DNA of 64,000 bases, from contig NC_136016.1 of assembly GCF_048128805.1 (NCBI RefSeq), positions 14,431,676 through 14,495,675 of the forward strand, given 5' to 3'. The position numbers and the translations under genes are program-made. Shown here in pieces: positions 46,635 through 58,928 of the stretch (position 1 is the stretch's first letter; every line of letters begins with the position of its first letter). Origin of the DNA: Centroberyx gerrardi (lineage: Eukaryota > Chordata > Actinopteri > Beryciformes > Berycidae). A model generated the notes under the pieces. The model saw only the letters and a program-made list of their open reading frames with translations. It had not been told where the DNA came from and ran no database searches.

Positions 46635-46650
46635 ACTTTCAGTTTCTCTT
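46635..46650 (-). promoter_or_regulatory. ISRE/IRF-like element at the presumed CASP7 5' end
   Basis: ACTTTCAGTTTCTCTT on the plus strand reads AAGAGAAACTGAAAGT on the minus strand, containing GAAACTGAAA, which fits the GAAANNGAAA core bound by interferon regulatory factors. A second GAAACT (in GGAACAGAAACTTT) follows at about 46665-46680. It lies upstream of, or within, the presumed first non-coding exon of CASP7. Interferon control of this copy is inference. Confidence 0.4.
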
Positions 46651-46659
46651 GAAGTAGTT

Positions 46660-46770
46660 TTCAAGGAACAGAAACTTTGTGGAAAACTCTTGAGAAGCTC
46701 AGAAAGAACAACAAGAAAACACGTGTGCGTGACTTTTGTGTAATAAGCTTTACCAGACGTATAACAAAAT
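46660..46770 (+). other. casp7: Candidate non-coding first exon of CASP7
   Basis: The CASP7 start codon follows an acceptor (CTGACCTTAG|ATGGCT), so at least one upstream non-coding exon is needed. The best nearby donor is at 46771 (AAAAT|GTGAGTTG), giving an exon end at 46770. The 5' boundary given here is arbitrary; no clear TATA box was seen. Confidence 0.3.
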
Positions 46771-47204
46771 GTGAGTTGATACCAGCGTTCCCTAAATTGA
46801 AAACTTTACTGTTTTGATTTATCGCTAACTATACTGTAAGCTAGCTAACATGTCGTAAGTAGTAGCGACAGCTAACGTTATCAGGCTTTATATATCCTGT
46901 GTGAATCAGCTAAATAGCTTACTAAAGGTAGTTGAGGAATATGTGCATCTAATGTAGCTTGGAGCTATAAGGCTTTGACATATGTTTGTGTGTTTAAGCA
47001 TTACCAGTAGTATTTATTTTTTGTTAACTGTTTGAACAACATTGCCGTTAGCAGTGATGTGAAGAAGATGACGCAAAGTATATAAAGATAATAACTGAAC
47101 AGGTGTATTGTCGTGTTAAAATAATGTTTGTCATACTGTAGGTGTATTTTAAAGAGATGTCAGCAAGCTAGTAGGCTAAGATATAATATGTGTGCTGACC
47201 TTAG

Positions 47205-50200
47205 ATGGCTGAAGAACCTGCAGAGGCCACTGTGCCTGGAGAGGAAGTTGAGGAGCTGGAAGACACCACAGATGCCAAACCTGACCGCAGAGGGAGATTT
47301 CTACTGTTTGGGAGGTGAGTTCCCCTCCAAAGTGTGTGGGGAAACCCACCTAGAGCAGTGGTTCCACCACAAGATGACGACTAGTTTAATTTGACTAATA
47401 ATTTAACTCACTTAAAATATTCCCTATTAGAAAATCTATAAATGTGACTGTCCTTGTTATACGTTTCACTTTCATTATTATTACCTCCCCACATACAGTG
47501 TAGAGAGTTATGTAATTCAATAATAAATCAATAACAAATATCATCCCATACAAAAGCATATCTAATGTGTGTTTATTTTGAGGGTGTGCGACATGAAAAC
47601 ATTTACCCCTGCTGTAGAGTAAAGTTTTTTTTTGCTCCAGCTGTAAAGTGACTTTTGCTTCAGCCTTTTCCTCAGTAGTTCAACACACATACACACACAC
47701 ACACACACACACATCAGTGTCTCCCCTGCAACAGTGTTGCTGGGCGTATTTCTACCACAAAAAAACACAAATATTTGGCTTATGTTTAGAATAAGTACTT
47801 TTGTTATAGTGTCCAAATAAAAATACAAATCAACAGCTACCTACATTGGGACTAAAACTAGTAAACATGGATGAAATGTGTTACCAAAACCACAATTATT
47901 TTTTTTTTAACACTTATGCATGGTCCCTCTTAAGATGAGAAAAGAAGAAAACTGTCCACAATTATGTCCATTCCCTAAGATGTACGTATATAGAAGAGAG
48001 TCATTATATTTTGAGTTGGAAATATACCAGGGTTATATTGTCCTTGGACATGAAGGTGGCGCTGATTCTCCTCCAGCTCCAACCAATCAAAGCACAGACT
48101 CTACAAAAATTGTAAGATGAACCCTTTATTCGACCCAGCAACCCAATTTTGGATCGCCTAATTAGTGTGATGATGCATGGAGCGTCTTAAACTCAATTTT
48201 AGGACTGGAGTCAGTCCTCAAGTGGCTGCCCAAACTTAGACTGTCATTTGTTACTATACTGCAAAGGATAAAAGAGCAAGTCCGGCATTATGGATGTGAC
48301 ATTTGGACTCACCATGACTGACAAAATAGTTTGCAGAAGCATGCTTTTTATTAAGACTGATAAAAAATCCATAGCATAGATTGATCCTGTGGGCTGATTC
48401 AAAATGTCTTGGTAGAAAGGACTTGTACATTTGTATTTAAAAAAAAGTCTGATTTTTGTGAGATTGTGAAATGGTAAAAATGGGTTTGTGTTTGACATTT
48501 GGAACTTTATTTTGTAAAAATGTAAACTAAACTATGCATCACTGTGGCTGGCATGGGCACAAATGGAAGGAACGTTTCTGAGACGCTCTTTATTTGTTCC
48601 ATTCTGGCTCACTAGGTGGCACTGGAGGAATATTTGTCAACTCAGACACTGGCACTCAAACACAAAGTCTGTGTGCTCTGTCTTTCATTTAGATTTTTTT
48701 TTTTCCCCAAACGCCAGAATAAGAGCAGATGGTTGTTGTATTAATCAACACAAAATATTCTTAGAAAACCACAAAAGAATAAACACAACTCAGATTTTAG
48801 ATTTCAACAAACGAGAGTGTTAGTCAAATGTAGGCTGATTAGTTAAATGATCATTAAATGTATATTAAGTGTGGAAGGCCTAATCTGCAGTCCTAAGTGG
48901 GGCCTAAGTAGTATGTGTTTTGCATTGCCACTGCATTGTCATGGTTACCTAACTGCATTGGCTGGTCAGAAACACGCGCCCCTCCTAACTTTACAATGGC
49001 TGGTTCAAAGTCAATTAGAAAGTATTAGGTCATGGCCTTGATTAACTCGGCAATGGGCCCTTTTCAGACAAACAAGACTTGACATTGAAAAAATAAATAT
49101 TGGTGCCTTTACTTCTTCTCTGAGTGAATAGTCTGTAAAGTTTGATTCTAACTCAGTATTACAAAGTTCCATTTTCCACTATTTTCTTGTGGAAACATTA
49201 ACATTCAAGACTGAGTTCTTTGTTCTTAGTCATGCTCATCCCTAAAAGGAATTGTGTATAATGTCATAGAGGTGATAATGAAAATTGCTGTCTTGTTGCT
49301 GAAATTTTGAAAAATACATAATTGGTGGGGGGGTCAGAAAAAAATAGTAATTTAAAACAAATTTCCTGCATTTCTACACTACCTTACCTCTTGGATTAAG
49401 TCAAGAAACAGCAACCCTGTATAATGTTAACCAAAAATGTAAAATTATGTTATATTACTAGATTTCAGCATTGAGGTGCTTACATTCATGATTTTGCATA
49501 GGCATACTAACCTAAAAACCTATTATTGGGAATCGCGAGAAAGTTTCAGAGTGACAGACACAGAGCGTCCCCGTAACCATAGTAACTCACTCCCACTCCT
49601 GCCTGCGTGCGCACGGCGCGAGAGGAGAGGGAGAGACACAGAAGAGCCGCTGACTGAGATTACTCTGAGCAGCATGCATGGGAATAAATTACAATAAAAT
49701 AGATTTGTGTATATTTCTCGCTATTCAGATGGTCTGAATAACTCTCTGCTGCACGGTGCTGCTCTGTCTTGTCTGTCCGTGCGCTGTCAGTGTCTCTTTT
49801 CGCGCCGCGACGTTATCAGTTATGAATTTGTTTTTCACTGCGTGAGAAAATGGACTTGTGGCATGAGAGCATGTGAAAAATGTTAATTGCGTGAATCTCA
49901 CGGTCAATGCGTGAGAGTTGGCACTGTGAACTCGCTTGACATTATTATGAAACTGCCAATCAGATTTATTTACTTATTAATCGAAGGTGCGGGATCGTTC
50001 CGGCCCACTTTAACCCCTGCCTAGATCTATATTTTAACCAAGACAAGGCGCCATGCGGCATTTTTGTTGTCATTGTGACGACGCCAAAGTTGCCTAATCC
50101 CACCAGTTTTATAAAGGATGTGGAAAGCTGTCTTAAATATGCCCTATTAAAGTTTCATCATTCATCTAAAACATTGCATCACGCAGAAATTGTAAACTAG

Positions 50201-53200
50201 ACCGAGGCTGCAGGTCCAACACGAGCACAAAGGAAGAAATAGACCAGAAAGATCTTTTACATTTCTCTTTGCCCTCTTTCTTAATTAATTTAAGAAGAAA
50301 TTGATAAGCATTCTGACTCAGAGAAAACGCAGTTCAGGCTTTTTCATTATTAAGCTTGCCAAGAAACTTATTTGTAAGCCTATCCACAGCCTAATTTAAA
50401 TATAGGCCTTTCTTGAGGCTGACTAGTCGACTAATTGACTAATTGACTAATTGACTTGCAAATTCCTAGTTTGAAGCATCTGTAGGTGTTAGGCGTTAGG
50501 CTAGTAGGTGATTTTCTCAGAATTTAATGAATTTTTGGTGGATCCCTCCTCATATCTCGATCTAGCTTAAAGACCGAGGCTCCTAGCCACACACAGTATG
50601 TGTGCTGGTACAGGTGGATTCTGCCTGTCAGCAGAGGAGCAACATGTTGCCCTGTCTGACCTCAGCAGGGAGCGGGGCGCAGGGGCCATGTGTGAATAGG
50701 CCTTTAGAAAGCTCTGGCGTAGTGGCGTGGCTGCTGACTCAGGGGGCTCACAGTGCGCCGCCCCTGTCCTCAGCACACACTGGCCCAGTCCAGTCTCCAT
50801 CCACTACAGAGAGCATGTCAGTATCCTAGCACACAGCCAAAAAATAAGCGGCCAGGTCTGGAGAAACTAACTCTTTCAGGGGAAAAAAAAAGAACAAGAC
50901 AAGAGCAACACATTTCAGATGCAGAGTGGCGTAGCACTTAATGACGAACCCAGGTAAGAGAGATTACAACCGCCTCATCCTCCTCCTCACCCCCCACCCA
51001 CCTGCTCCGTTCCTGCCATGCCCAGCCCACAGTACCACAGAGGTGCGGCTCTTTGCCCACCCTCACTCAATTGTTTGGTCTGTTGGCACAATTCGGAAGG
51101 GGGGGGGGGGGGGGGGCTTTGAAAAGTTCTGGATCACATGTTTATTAGAATATGGCTGGGTTGGCTGTGTGTGTATGCGTGTGAGAGTGTTTGTGTGCGT
51201 TGCTGGGTATGGGGTCCTCATTGTTCCAGTGCTTGAGTAACCTGATGACTAGGCTCTTCTGGAACAAGCATGGATTTTGTGAGCCCCCAGTGGGCCGCTG
51301 TGGCTTAGCTATCTGGATGGATCCTTTAAAGAATGGAAATATGACAGGTGCGTGAGAATTGCCACTCGTGAAAGATTTCCTCTGTCGCTGAATATACTTT
51401 GATTTGCTTATGATTTCTCGATATCGGCGCTAACATGTTCTAGCTTCTTCTTCGACCTGACAGTGGATTACTGTGACCGAATTTGGCCATGACATTAATG
51501 CCTCATTTGAAAATGTATGTACTCCTTGGTCTCTGAGTAAGTCGTTCAGGGTGCTTTCAATGTTCATGTGAGTTCTCCGTGTGTTGATGTTGGAAGCCTT
51601 GACGTTGACTGAAGTCGCTGGTGTGTCTTGAAAAATTTCGGCATGTGAGACAGTGTCTTGTACTGTACGAGTCAAGGATTTTATTGAATTTTTAACTGCC
51701 CACTTGCGGTAAGTGAACATCAGCAAACGTTTAGGTTCTGTAACCTCTACCATCGTAGAAGTTGAGAGTTTAGCTTCATCAAAAAGCTAAAAACTGCTTT
51801 GTCTTCTTCTTTATTTTCCTTTTTTTCAAGAAGCATACGTCACTTTTTTTTATGGTTTTGATCGTACAAGAAATATTAAGTCTCAGATAGCAATAATGTA
51901 TTCACATTGTTATTCTCTCCCTCAGAATTACATCTCTGTAAGCAAAAAGAAGAATATTGTAATGACTTTGTTTTGTGTTGTATGGCTTTAATTTATTTCC
52001 AGAAATATAGGAAGGCTATTATTGTACTCTTTCAAAAGATGAGCTGGACCTGTCAAAATACACTATTTTTTTTCATTATTACGGTCTTCAGATGTTCAGA
52101 TGTACTTCAGATTGGATGTTGATTGAGTTGTTCTGCATTATTTTTCCTCAGAAACTCAATAAATAATTGATTTTTACTTTAGTGACGGCTTAAAAGGAAA
52201 TCATACTGCAGCTTTTTAGTGGTAAATTTTAATTGCATATATATAGTCTTAATCCAGATACTACTGTGGAAATGTTTTTTTGAAAGCATTAACTTTCCTT
52301 TTTAATATTCTGTTTCTCCATCTGTCTCTTGACACCATTAGTAAGAAGAATAAGGATGGCCAGACGCGGGAGCAGGACTACTCTTCTGAAAGCCATTACA
52401 GAATTGTTTCACCAACATTCCAGTATAAGATGAGCCACCAGCGAGTGGGCAAGTGCATCATCATCAACAACAAAAACTTTGATGAAAAGACAGGTACGCA
52501 TGTTAACATACGGGGGGGTTTTACACACCAGTGCTAGGTTTCAAACACATTGTACATCTATACCAATTCTGCATTATATATCGTCAGAAAGAGAGTGTAT
52601 TCTAAGCAAATTGTCTTGACAGGGATGAATGTACGCAATGGCACGGATCGAGACGCAGGTGAGCTGTTCAAGTGCTTCAAGAGCCTGGGCTTCGACGTCT
52701 GCATCTACAACGACCAGACGTGTGAGAAGATGGAGCGTCTTCTCAAAGAGGGTGAGCAGTGGAGTGTCCTCTGTCATTTCCTTGTTCGGGCACCAGCCAT
52801 TGTTTACACACGCCTTATTTCCTTATAATGGTCCAAGTGCATAACAGTGGTGTACTGATTTGATGCCATTACCAATCCTAATACCAATCATGGTTCCCAC
52901 GGTCATGGAAAACATGGAAAGGTTATTTGAAAATTGTGTTTCCAGATCTGGAAAAGTAATCGAAAATGATACATATGCAAAAAGTTTTTGAAATGTCATG
53001 GAAATAGGTTCTGTTTTTTTAAACCAGTCAAAGTATTAAACAGCGTGGCTGTTGGCTGATCTACTGACCTTTGAAGGAATAATGATAACAACCCAGATAA
53101 CAAATGTCCTGATTACGTCCTAGTTGTGGTGAGCCAAAACAAGATCTGGCCCATTAATATCAGATATTTAAAAAAAAAAAAAGGAATAATATGAACATAG

Positions 53201-56104
53201 ATTCTGGCAAGTATTGGTCATAGGAATTACGTTATATGACAGTAGTCATGGACAAATCATGGAATTTAATCAACAAAAATGTGTAGCAAGACTGAACATT
53301 GCAAAACATTCAAACATCAACAACCACCATTGCCATAAATCCCCAGAAATGCTGGGATTGGCAAGCATAACCAACCAGCGGTAATCTAGAGAGACATCTT
53401 TATGCATTATCCTGAACCACTGTCAACATCGTAAAACATGCATGAGGAATTCTACTTTACACTGAGAAAGTTGACTAAAGTGGTGCTAATAGAAAGGATG
53501 ATAATGCTAATTGATTTAAATACATTTTTAATAGGAACTTAAGAGTTTATCTTTTTTGTATTTTAACCTTTTTCTTAACTGTTTCTGTTTTCCTAACTAT
53601 TATTCTCTTCTGGTTAAGGGGCCAAAAGAGCAATTATAAATAATAGCTTTCAAAGGAAATATCAGCCTCAAATCAATGGAAAACATTCCTGATGTTTTGG
53701 TGTTTGTTGGCCAGAAAAACAACAACTCCAAAACAAGGAAAAGTACTTAGATGTTGGTAAAGTGAATCTTGGGATTTGAAATAGCCTATTAATTTACTTG
53801 GCAAACAAAAGCACAGAATAAAATTTATATTGGAAACCAGATTCAGCTCTGCCAGAGTCATCAGTTTTGAAATATATAGTTTATTTGCTGTTTAAGTTGA
53901 TTCCCCTTTAAATTACAGTGCTAGCTGCACACACAAGTTCACATTCAATGAACGTCAAGGGTGCTGTTTGTTTCTTAAAGCATCATCAATCAGATCAGCC
54001 AGCAAGTGGCACTGTTGTAAAAATAATCACACAGGTTACAGTGAAATTTCTATGGCTCTGCTATCTGGCCAAAGATGAATACTGCTGGTATCACTGATCA
54101 GAGATCTTAGATCAGAAACACAGGAGCACTGGTCAAGTTACATGACCAGATAAAGTCATGGGCTGTAAAAAAAAAAACCACTTGAGAACATGAAGATGAT
54201 CAAGAACCTCACGAACATAAAACCATAGGAACTTCATGGCAAGCTCCGATAAACCTTCCTGTTTTAAATTTGGACGAATATGAGATTTTGATGGGTGGTA
54301 TGGAAATTTTGTAGCCATCCATTTACAACAAAACTGTTGCGTGCCATTTTAAAATTTTCTGCATTGATTTCAATCTGTAAACTGTTGGTTTATGTTTTTG
54401 TTTTAATTTGAATTAAGACATTTCTGACTCTTACATTGATTGACTGAGCTACTGATACAAGGACTGACAGTATTTTACAGCTCAAACTGGGTTTTAAATG
54501 TATTTAGAGACTAAAGACTGAGCTGAGCTAAGCGTGTTTGTTTGTGTGTGCATGGGTCAGCCTCGGAGGAAGACCATAGTGACAGCTCGTGTTTCGCCTG
54601 TATCCTGCTAAGCCACGGTGAGGAGGGCATGATCTACGGCACAGACGGAGCCATGCCCATCAAGACCATGACCTCGCTGTTCAGGGGTGACATGTGCAAA
54701 AGCTTAGTGGGCAAGCCCAAACTCTTCTTCATCCAGGTACACAGACCTTGTTTTCTGAAGACTGGCTTTTAGACATGAGTGCCATATGAACACATGATCA
54801 TTTTGTGATTATGTAGCAATCATATTGCAGTTGTGGTATGACTTATAATTGTAGAAGTCTAGATTTATGTCTTAAGGGGAAAACCAGGGGTCTAAATCAA
54901 AGGTCTAGCTCCCCAACAGAAAAATAGAACTTAAACTTATTTATTTTTACTTATTTATTTTTGTTGAGAGCACAATTGCAAGGTTTGAAACGCTTTCAAT
55001 AGCTCCACAACGATAGATAATACTACTACTATTACTGCTACTAATAATAATAATAAATGCCCATTTTGTACACAAATTCAAAATATTGTCCGTCCCTGCT
55101 TTTAAAGACAGTTAATTTTTAATTGCCTCACCAGGTCATCGTTGAGAAAGCTACTCAGGATCTCAATGAAATGTCATTTCATTTACTTCACCAGGCTTGT
55201 CGGGGTTCAGAGTTTGATGATGGTATACAGACAGATTCAGGTCCTCCAAACGATACCCTGGAGACGGATGCTAATCCAAGACATAAGATTCCTGTAGAGG
55301 CAGATTTCCTCTTTGCCTATTCAACTGTGCCAGGTAAACCTCAGCTTTGAATTCATTTTAAAATCTGTGTTTGGGTTGCCAAGTAAATTGCTGCTTGAAT
55401 GTGAAAATGTTTTCGGTATTTGTAATATCACTGAATGCAGTGTACACAGTCAAAAGTTTGGACACACGCATTTTTCTTTATTTTTACTATTTTTCACATT
55501 TTAGAATAATAGTAAAGACATCAAAACTATTAAATAACACAAATGGAATTATGCAGTTATTTATTATGCAGTAAAAAAGTGATAAACAAATCAAAACTAT
55601 CTTATATTTTAGATTCTTTAAAGTAGCCACCCTTTGCCTTGATGGAAAGGCAAAGGCTTTGGAAAGAAATTCACACATAGGCATCAACTTCACTTCTAAG
55701 AAACAAATTACAAGCATTTAAGCCTTTAGATCCAAATGGCTTTAAGATAATGAAAAACATTCAATCAGGTCTGTCCAGACTTTTGACTGGTAGTGTATAT
55801 GCGCTTATTTGTGTATCCACTGTGTGTGTGCTTGTTTCAGAGCCTAGTTTAGGGACTGACGCGTGCTGCTCTTCCAGGGTATTACTCTTGGAGGAACCCT
55901 GGGCGCGGCTCCTGGTTTGTCCAGGCACTCTGCAACGTCCTGAACGAGTTTGGCAAGCAGCTGGAGATCATGCAGATCCTGACACGGGTCAACTACATGG
56001 TGGCCACCAGCTTTGAGTCCTGGTCCGAAGACCCGCGCTTCAGTGAGAAGAAGCAGATTCCCTGCGTGGTCTCTATGCTGACCAAAGAACTGTATTTCAA
56101 CTGA
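47205..56104 (+). CDS. casp7: CASP7, executioner caspase-7
   Basis: Six coding exons: 47205-47314, 52342-52493, 52623-52751, 54561-54736, 55195-55333, 55878-56104; all GT-AG, phases continuous, 310 residues. Features: acidic N-peptide with TTD23-AKPDR, matching the N-peptide removal site of mammalian caspase-7; Lys-rich patch SKKNK; the large subunit with catalytic His149 in SHGE and Cys191 in QACRG; linker cleavage site IQTD203-SG; and the small subunit with [12 protein letters not shown] and the end MLTKELYF. Each residue number is about five above the human one. Caspase-7 is a cytosolic cysteine protease that cuts PARP and other substrates after DEVD-type sites late in apoptosis. The DAKPDR motif and the position next to NRAP favour CASP7 over CASP3. 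The start codon sits at the exon's first base. Confidence 0.95.
47315..52341. other. CASP7 intron 1
   Basis: 5.0 kb intron with no supported exon. It contains a CA microsatellite at 47687-47713, a GC-richer CpG-containing patch around 49550-49830, short ACTAATTG tandem units near 50430-50455, and an unusual run of 18 G at about 51100-51117. Minus-strand 51430-51753 holds an unidentified 107-codon frame discussed in the findings. Confidence 0.5.
51100..51117. repeat. Poly-G run
   Basis: Uninterrupted G tract of about 18 bases in CASP7 intron 1. It could form a G-quadruplex and is also a frequent sequencing-error site, so its length is uncertain. Confidence 0.8.
52752..54560. other. CASP7 intron 3 with dispersed repeat
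   Basis: 1.8 kb intron. The part 52885-53290 ('ggttcccacggtcatggaaa', 'agtcatggacaaatcatgga') looks like a known type of teleost DNA-transposon fragment and is related to 61140-61420. No exon is supported. Confidence 0.45.
52885..53290. repeat. Dispersed repeat of the 'gtcatggaa' type, copy 1
   Basis: Repeated 'tcatggaa' motifs near both ends and a central AT-rich part resemble the segment at 61140-61420 ('ggtcatggaaattgtg', 'cagtcatggaatttaataag'). No transposase frame. Family assignment not made. Confidence 0.4.
55443..55796 (+). mobile_element. Tc1/mariner-like non-autonomous element, copy 1
   Basis: A 354-bp element in CASP7 intron 5. The left end reads TACACAGTCAAAAGTTTGG and the right end CCAGACTTTTGACTGGTAGT, giving inverted CAGTCAAAAGT termini near TA dinucleotides as expected for Tc1/mariner. 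The interior ('agccaccctttgccttgatg') matches a widespread fish Tc1-related repeat by recognition. There is no transposase frame. Copy 2 lies at 17241-17535 in the opposite orientation. Confidence 0.65.
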
Positions 56105-58928
56105 CCACCAATCTGACTATGACTCCACAGACCGACTGACCGCCAGACTGACTGATTGACTGACTAGACTGACTGTTTCAGGTACCGACTAAGCGGTCAA
56201 AACATTCAGGGATGATCCAGGCCCAGCAGGACACTGCACATTTTGGGCATGTATGCCATTTTGCACGTGTAGCTGGGCCCAAAACAAGCTCTCCATGAGA
56301 AAAATATATATATTTACAGTGGCACTCCGCGTTCATGTGTTGATGGTGATACTTGCCTCTTCTTCAGGCTATTCTTCAGAATAATGACGTCACATTTGAT
56401 CTGATCTTTGTCGACAGGCATTGTGAAATATCCATGTTCTTCTACCAGCCCGGGAAATTTGCTGCCATTTTTTGTGGGTTTGGGGAATCATATCTGAATA
56501 TGTGTCTCTCCATTTTCCAGCATTTGCAATGGATTTTGACAGGAATCGTACACAGTGGATAGGATTCTAAAAGGAAAGTCTTGGCACTTAGTGCGTTTAT
56601 GGCATGGAATTGACTTCTGATTTAACAAAATAATCTACATTTTGTGTTCTGAGAGCAATCTCTCCAGAAACAAATCCAACAACAGTCCAAAAACAATAGA
56701 TTTGTATTTGGCCTTAGATATTATGTGCACAATATTCTGTCACTGGTACACAGTAAAATCAATTGGAAACCAGGTGGCAGTTTAATGTTGTAAGAGCCTT
56801 TATGAATGAATCCTGTCCTATTTTGATATGTCTTAATTTGATTTTGCAAAACAGCCTGTAGTAATGGCTCTTTTGAGATGCACTAGTTAATGTAAAGCAC
56901 TTTCCACTGGGAAACTGAATAGAGAATGACGACAAACACTTTTGGATGCAATGTAAGGAATAAAAAGCAGCTGGAAAATGGATCAGATCATTTTCAGCTG
57001 TCGGGTGTTTTAACGTTTTTCAACTGTCAGTGATAAAAAAACAAACAAACAAACAAGACTCCTAAGAGCAAAAACATGTCATGTTGCTCCTGCCATAGAC
57101 TCAATGTCTCAGCTCTCCTAGCAGGTTAAGTTCTAGTTGGTAGCAGCATGCTGGCATCCTCAGGTTCCTTAATGTGTCCCATCAGTGGGTACATGTAATG
57201 TTACAGAACTTCATTAATGGCTAGGAAGATGTGATCATCTGCTGTTTAACGAAGAGTTATATGAGACTTTGGGTCAAAGGCATAGTAAGTAGTCCACCCC
57301 CATTAAAGCAAGAATCATTTGAGATTTTGCCAGTTTTCTCGAGGTGCAGACATTAAATTCATGATGTTGAAGACCTCGAGGCTGGCAATGAAAACTTGCT
57401 TGTTGTTCAAGCTTGAACAAGTGAAGTTAGTGTATTTGCATATGATCAAAATGATGCACTTTTCTTCTTATTGGTCAGGGTCCAATAAATCAGTCTATGA
57501 ATTTCCCATTATTAACCTTTGACATTTAGACATTCCTTTTCACTCTCTTTAACAATATTTCTACACTACTTACCAAAGGGTTTTGCCCCAGATAGAGAAG
57601 TTACAATGTCTAAAATGTGTCATAACTTTGGGAAATATCATATGATGGATTAACTGGATTGTGGCCCAAAGCACAAATGCCCACATCGTTTCACTGTATA
57701 TCAGTGTGGTAAATTGTCAGTCAAACATTACTACAGTAAAAGGTACCTAGCAATGTCTTTCTATTTCTTAACGCCATACAAAAAAACTGAGCTTTGCATT
57801 GATTCCTATAAAAATATTTTAAAAAATCAATCAAAAAAAACTTTTATCTTCTAATTTGCTTTAATTTATTCCTTTTAAGCATATTGTGCACATTGCTGAA
57901 CAATGTTTAAAAAAATACTGAAAATATTATAATGAATAATAATAAATGAAAAGCATATTTAGTGAATGAATTCATTATTGTCATTGTGTTATATGATAAA
58001 ATCCAAAAAAGGTTATTTTTAAAATGATAGACATTTGCTGAGGGTCATTATAACGTACACAAAGATTGTATCTGCAAATACACTTCGTTTTTGTCCCAAA
58101 GTCAGATGTTTTCTGTCTGTCAATCACAGAGGCAGCTATTACTGGTGGTGACAAGTCTGACCATTCACAATCCACATGTCCAGAATGCATGCTCTCATTG
58201 TTGCTGCAAAGTTTTTGCATTATTCACATGATTGCATGTGTCAGTAACTTTGGGGAAAAGTTCAGCAATAGCTTGAATTTCTTTTGATATTTTCCTTTTT
58301 TCAGTCTTTGTTTCAGTTTTTGTCATTTTTTATTTCTAACACTATTACACAATATTTCTAGGTGCCAGAACCGTGATCAGTACTCTGGCGTAAGGTAGAC
58401 ACTTTACCCATTATACACACAATGTGCCTGTCCCATACAGACACAACTCTTGAATCCTCTCGACACATGGATCTCTGATCAGTGATGTGGTGCCCAACCT
58501 GTGCTGAAAGGAGTGTTTGCTCCACTTTTTTTGGAATGGAATTGAAGGGGGAAAAAATATTTTAAGGGGTAAATTTTTAAATGCTTTCCAGTGTTAAATG
58601 CTATTGTCCTCAGGAATATATTTGAAAAGATTTGGACAAATGAATGGATGAATTAAATAGAAAGTATAATCTGGCCCCATTTTTAATTTGGGGCAATACA
58701 TTGCTTAAATTACTTCAAATCAGAGGAATGCTTATGTAAACATTATTTTATTGTATTAAACATCAAGAATATATTGTGTAATGAGTTGTGTGGTTCTTTT
58801 TTGTCACCTCATCTTGCACATGTCTATGAACCCATAGAGAGCACATTGACATACTGATGTTTTTTGCACAATGTAAGTGAGAGATGCATGAAATATAGAA
58901 AGACAATCAATTACAGAGAATATCACGT
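56105..58928. other. CASP7 3' UTR and downstream spacer
   Basis: No exon is visible. Candidate poly(A) signals AATAAA occur at 56959-56964 and 57484-57489, so the UTR is probably 0.9-1.4 kb long. The remainder is AT-rich spacer without recognised features. Confidence 0.5.

Noticed and set aside
47205-56104. Identity as CASP3
   Set aside because: The acidic N-peptide with DAKPDR, the Lys patch and the position beside NRAP fit CASP7 better.
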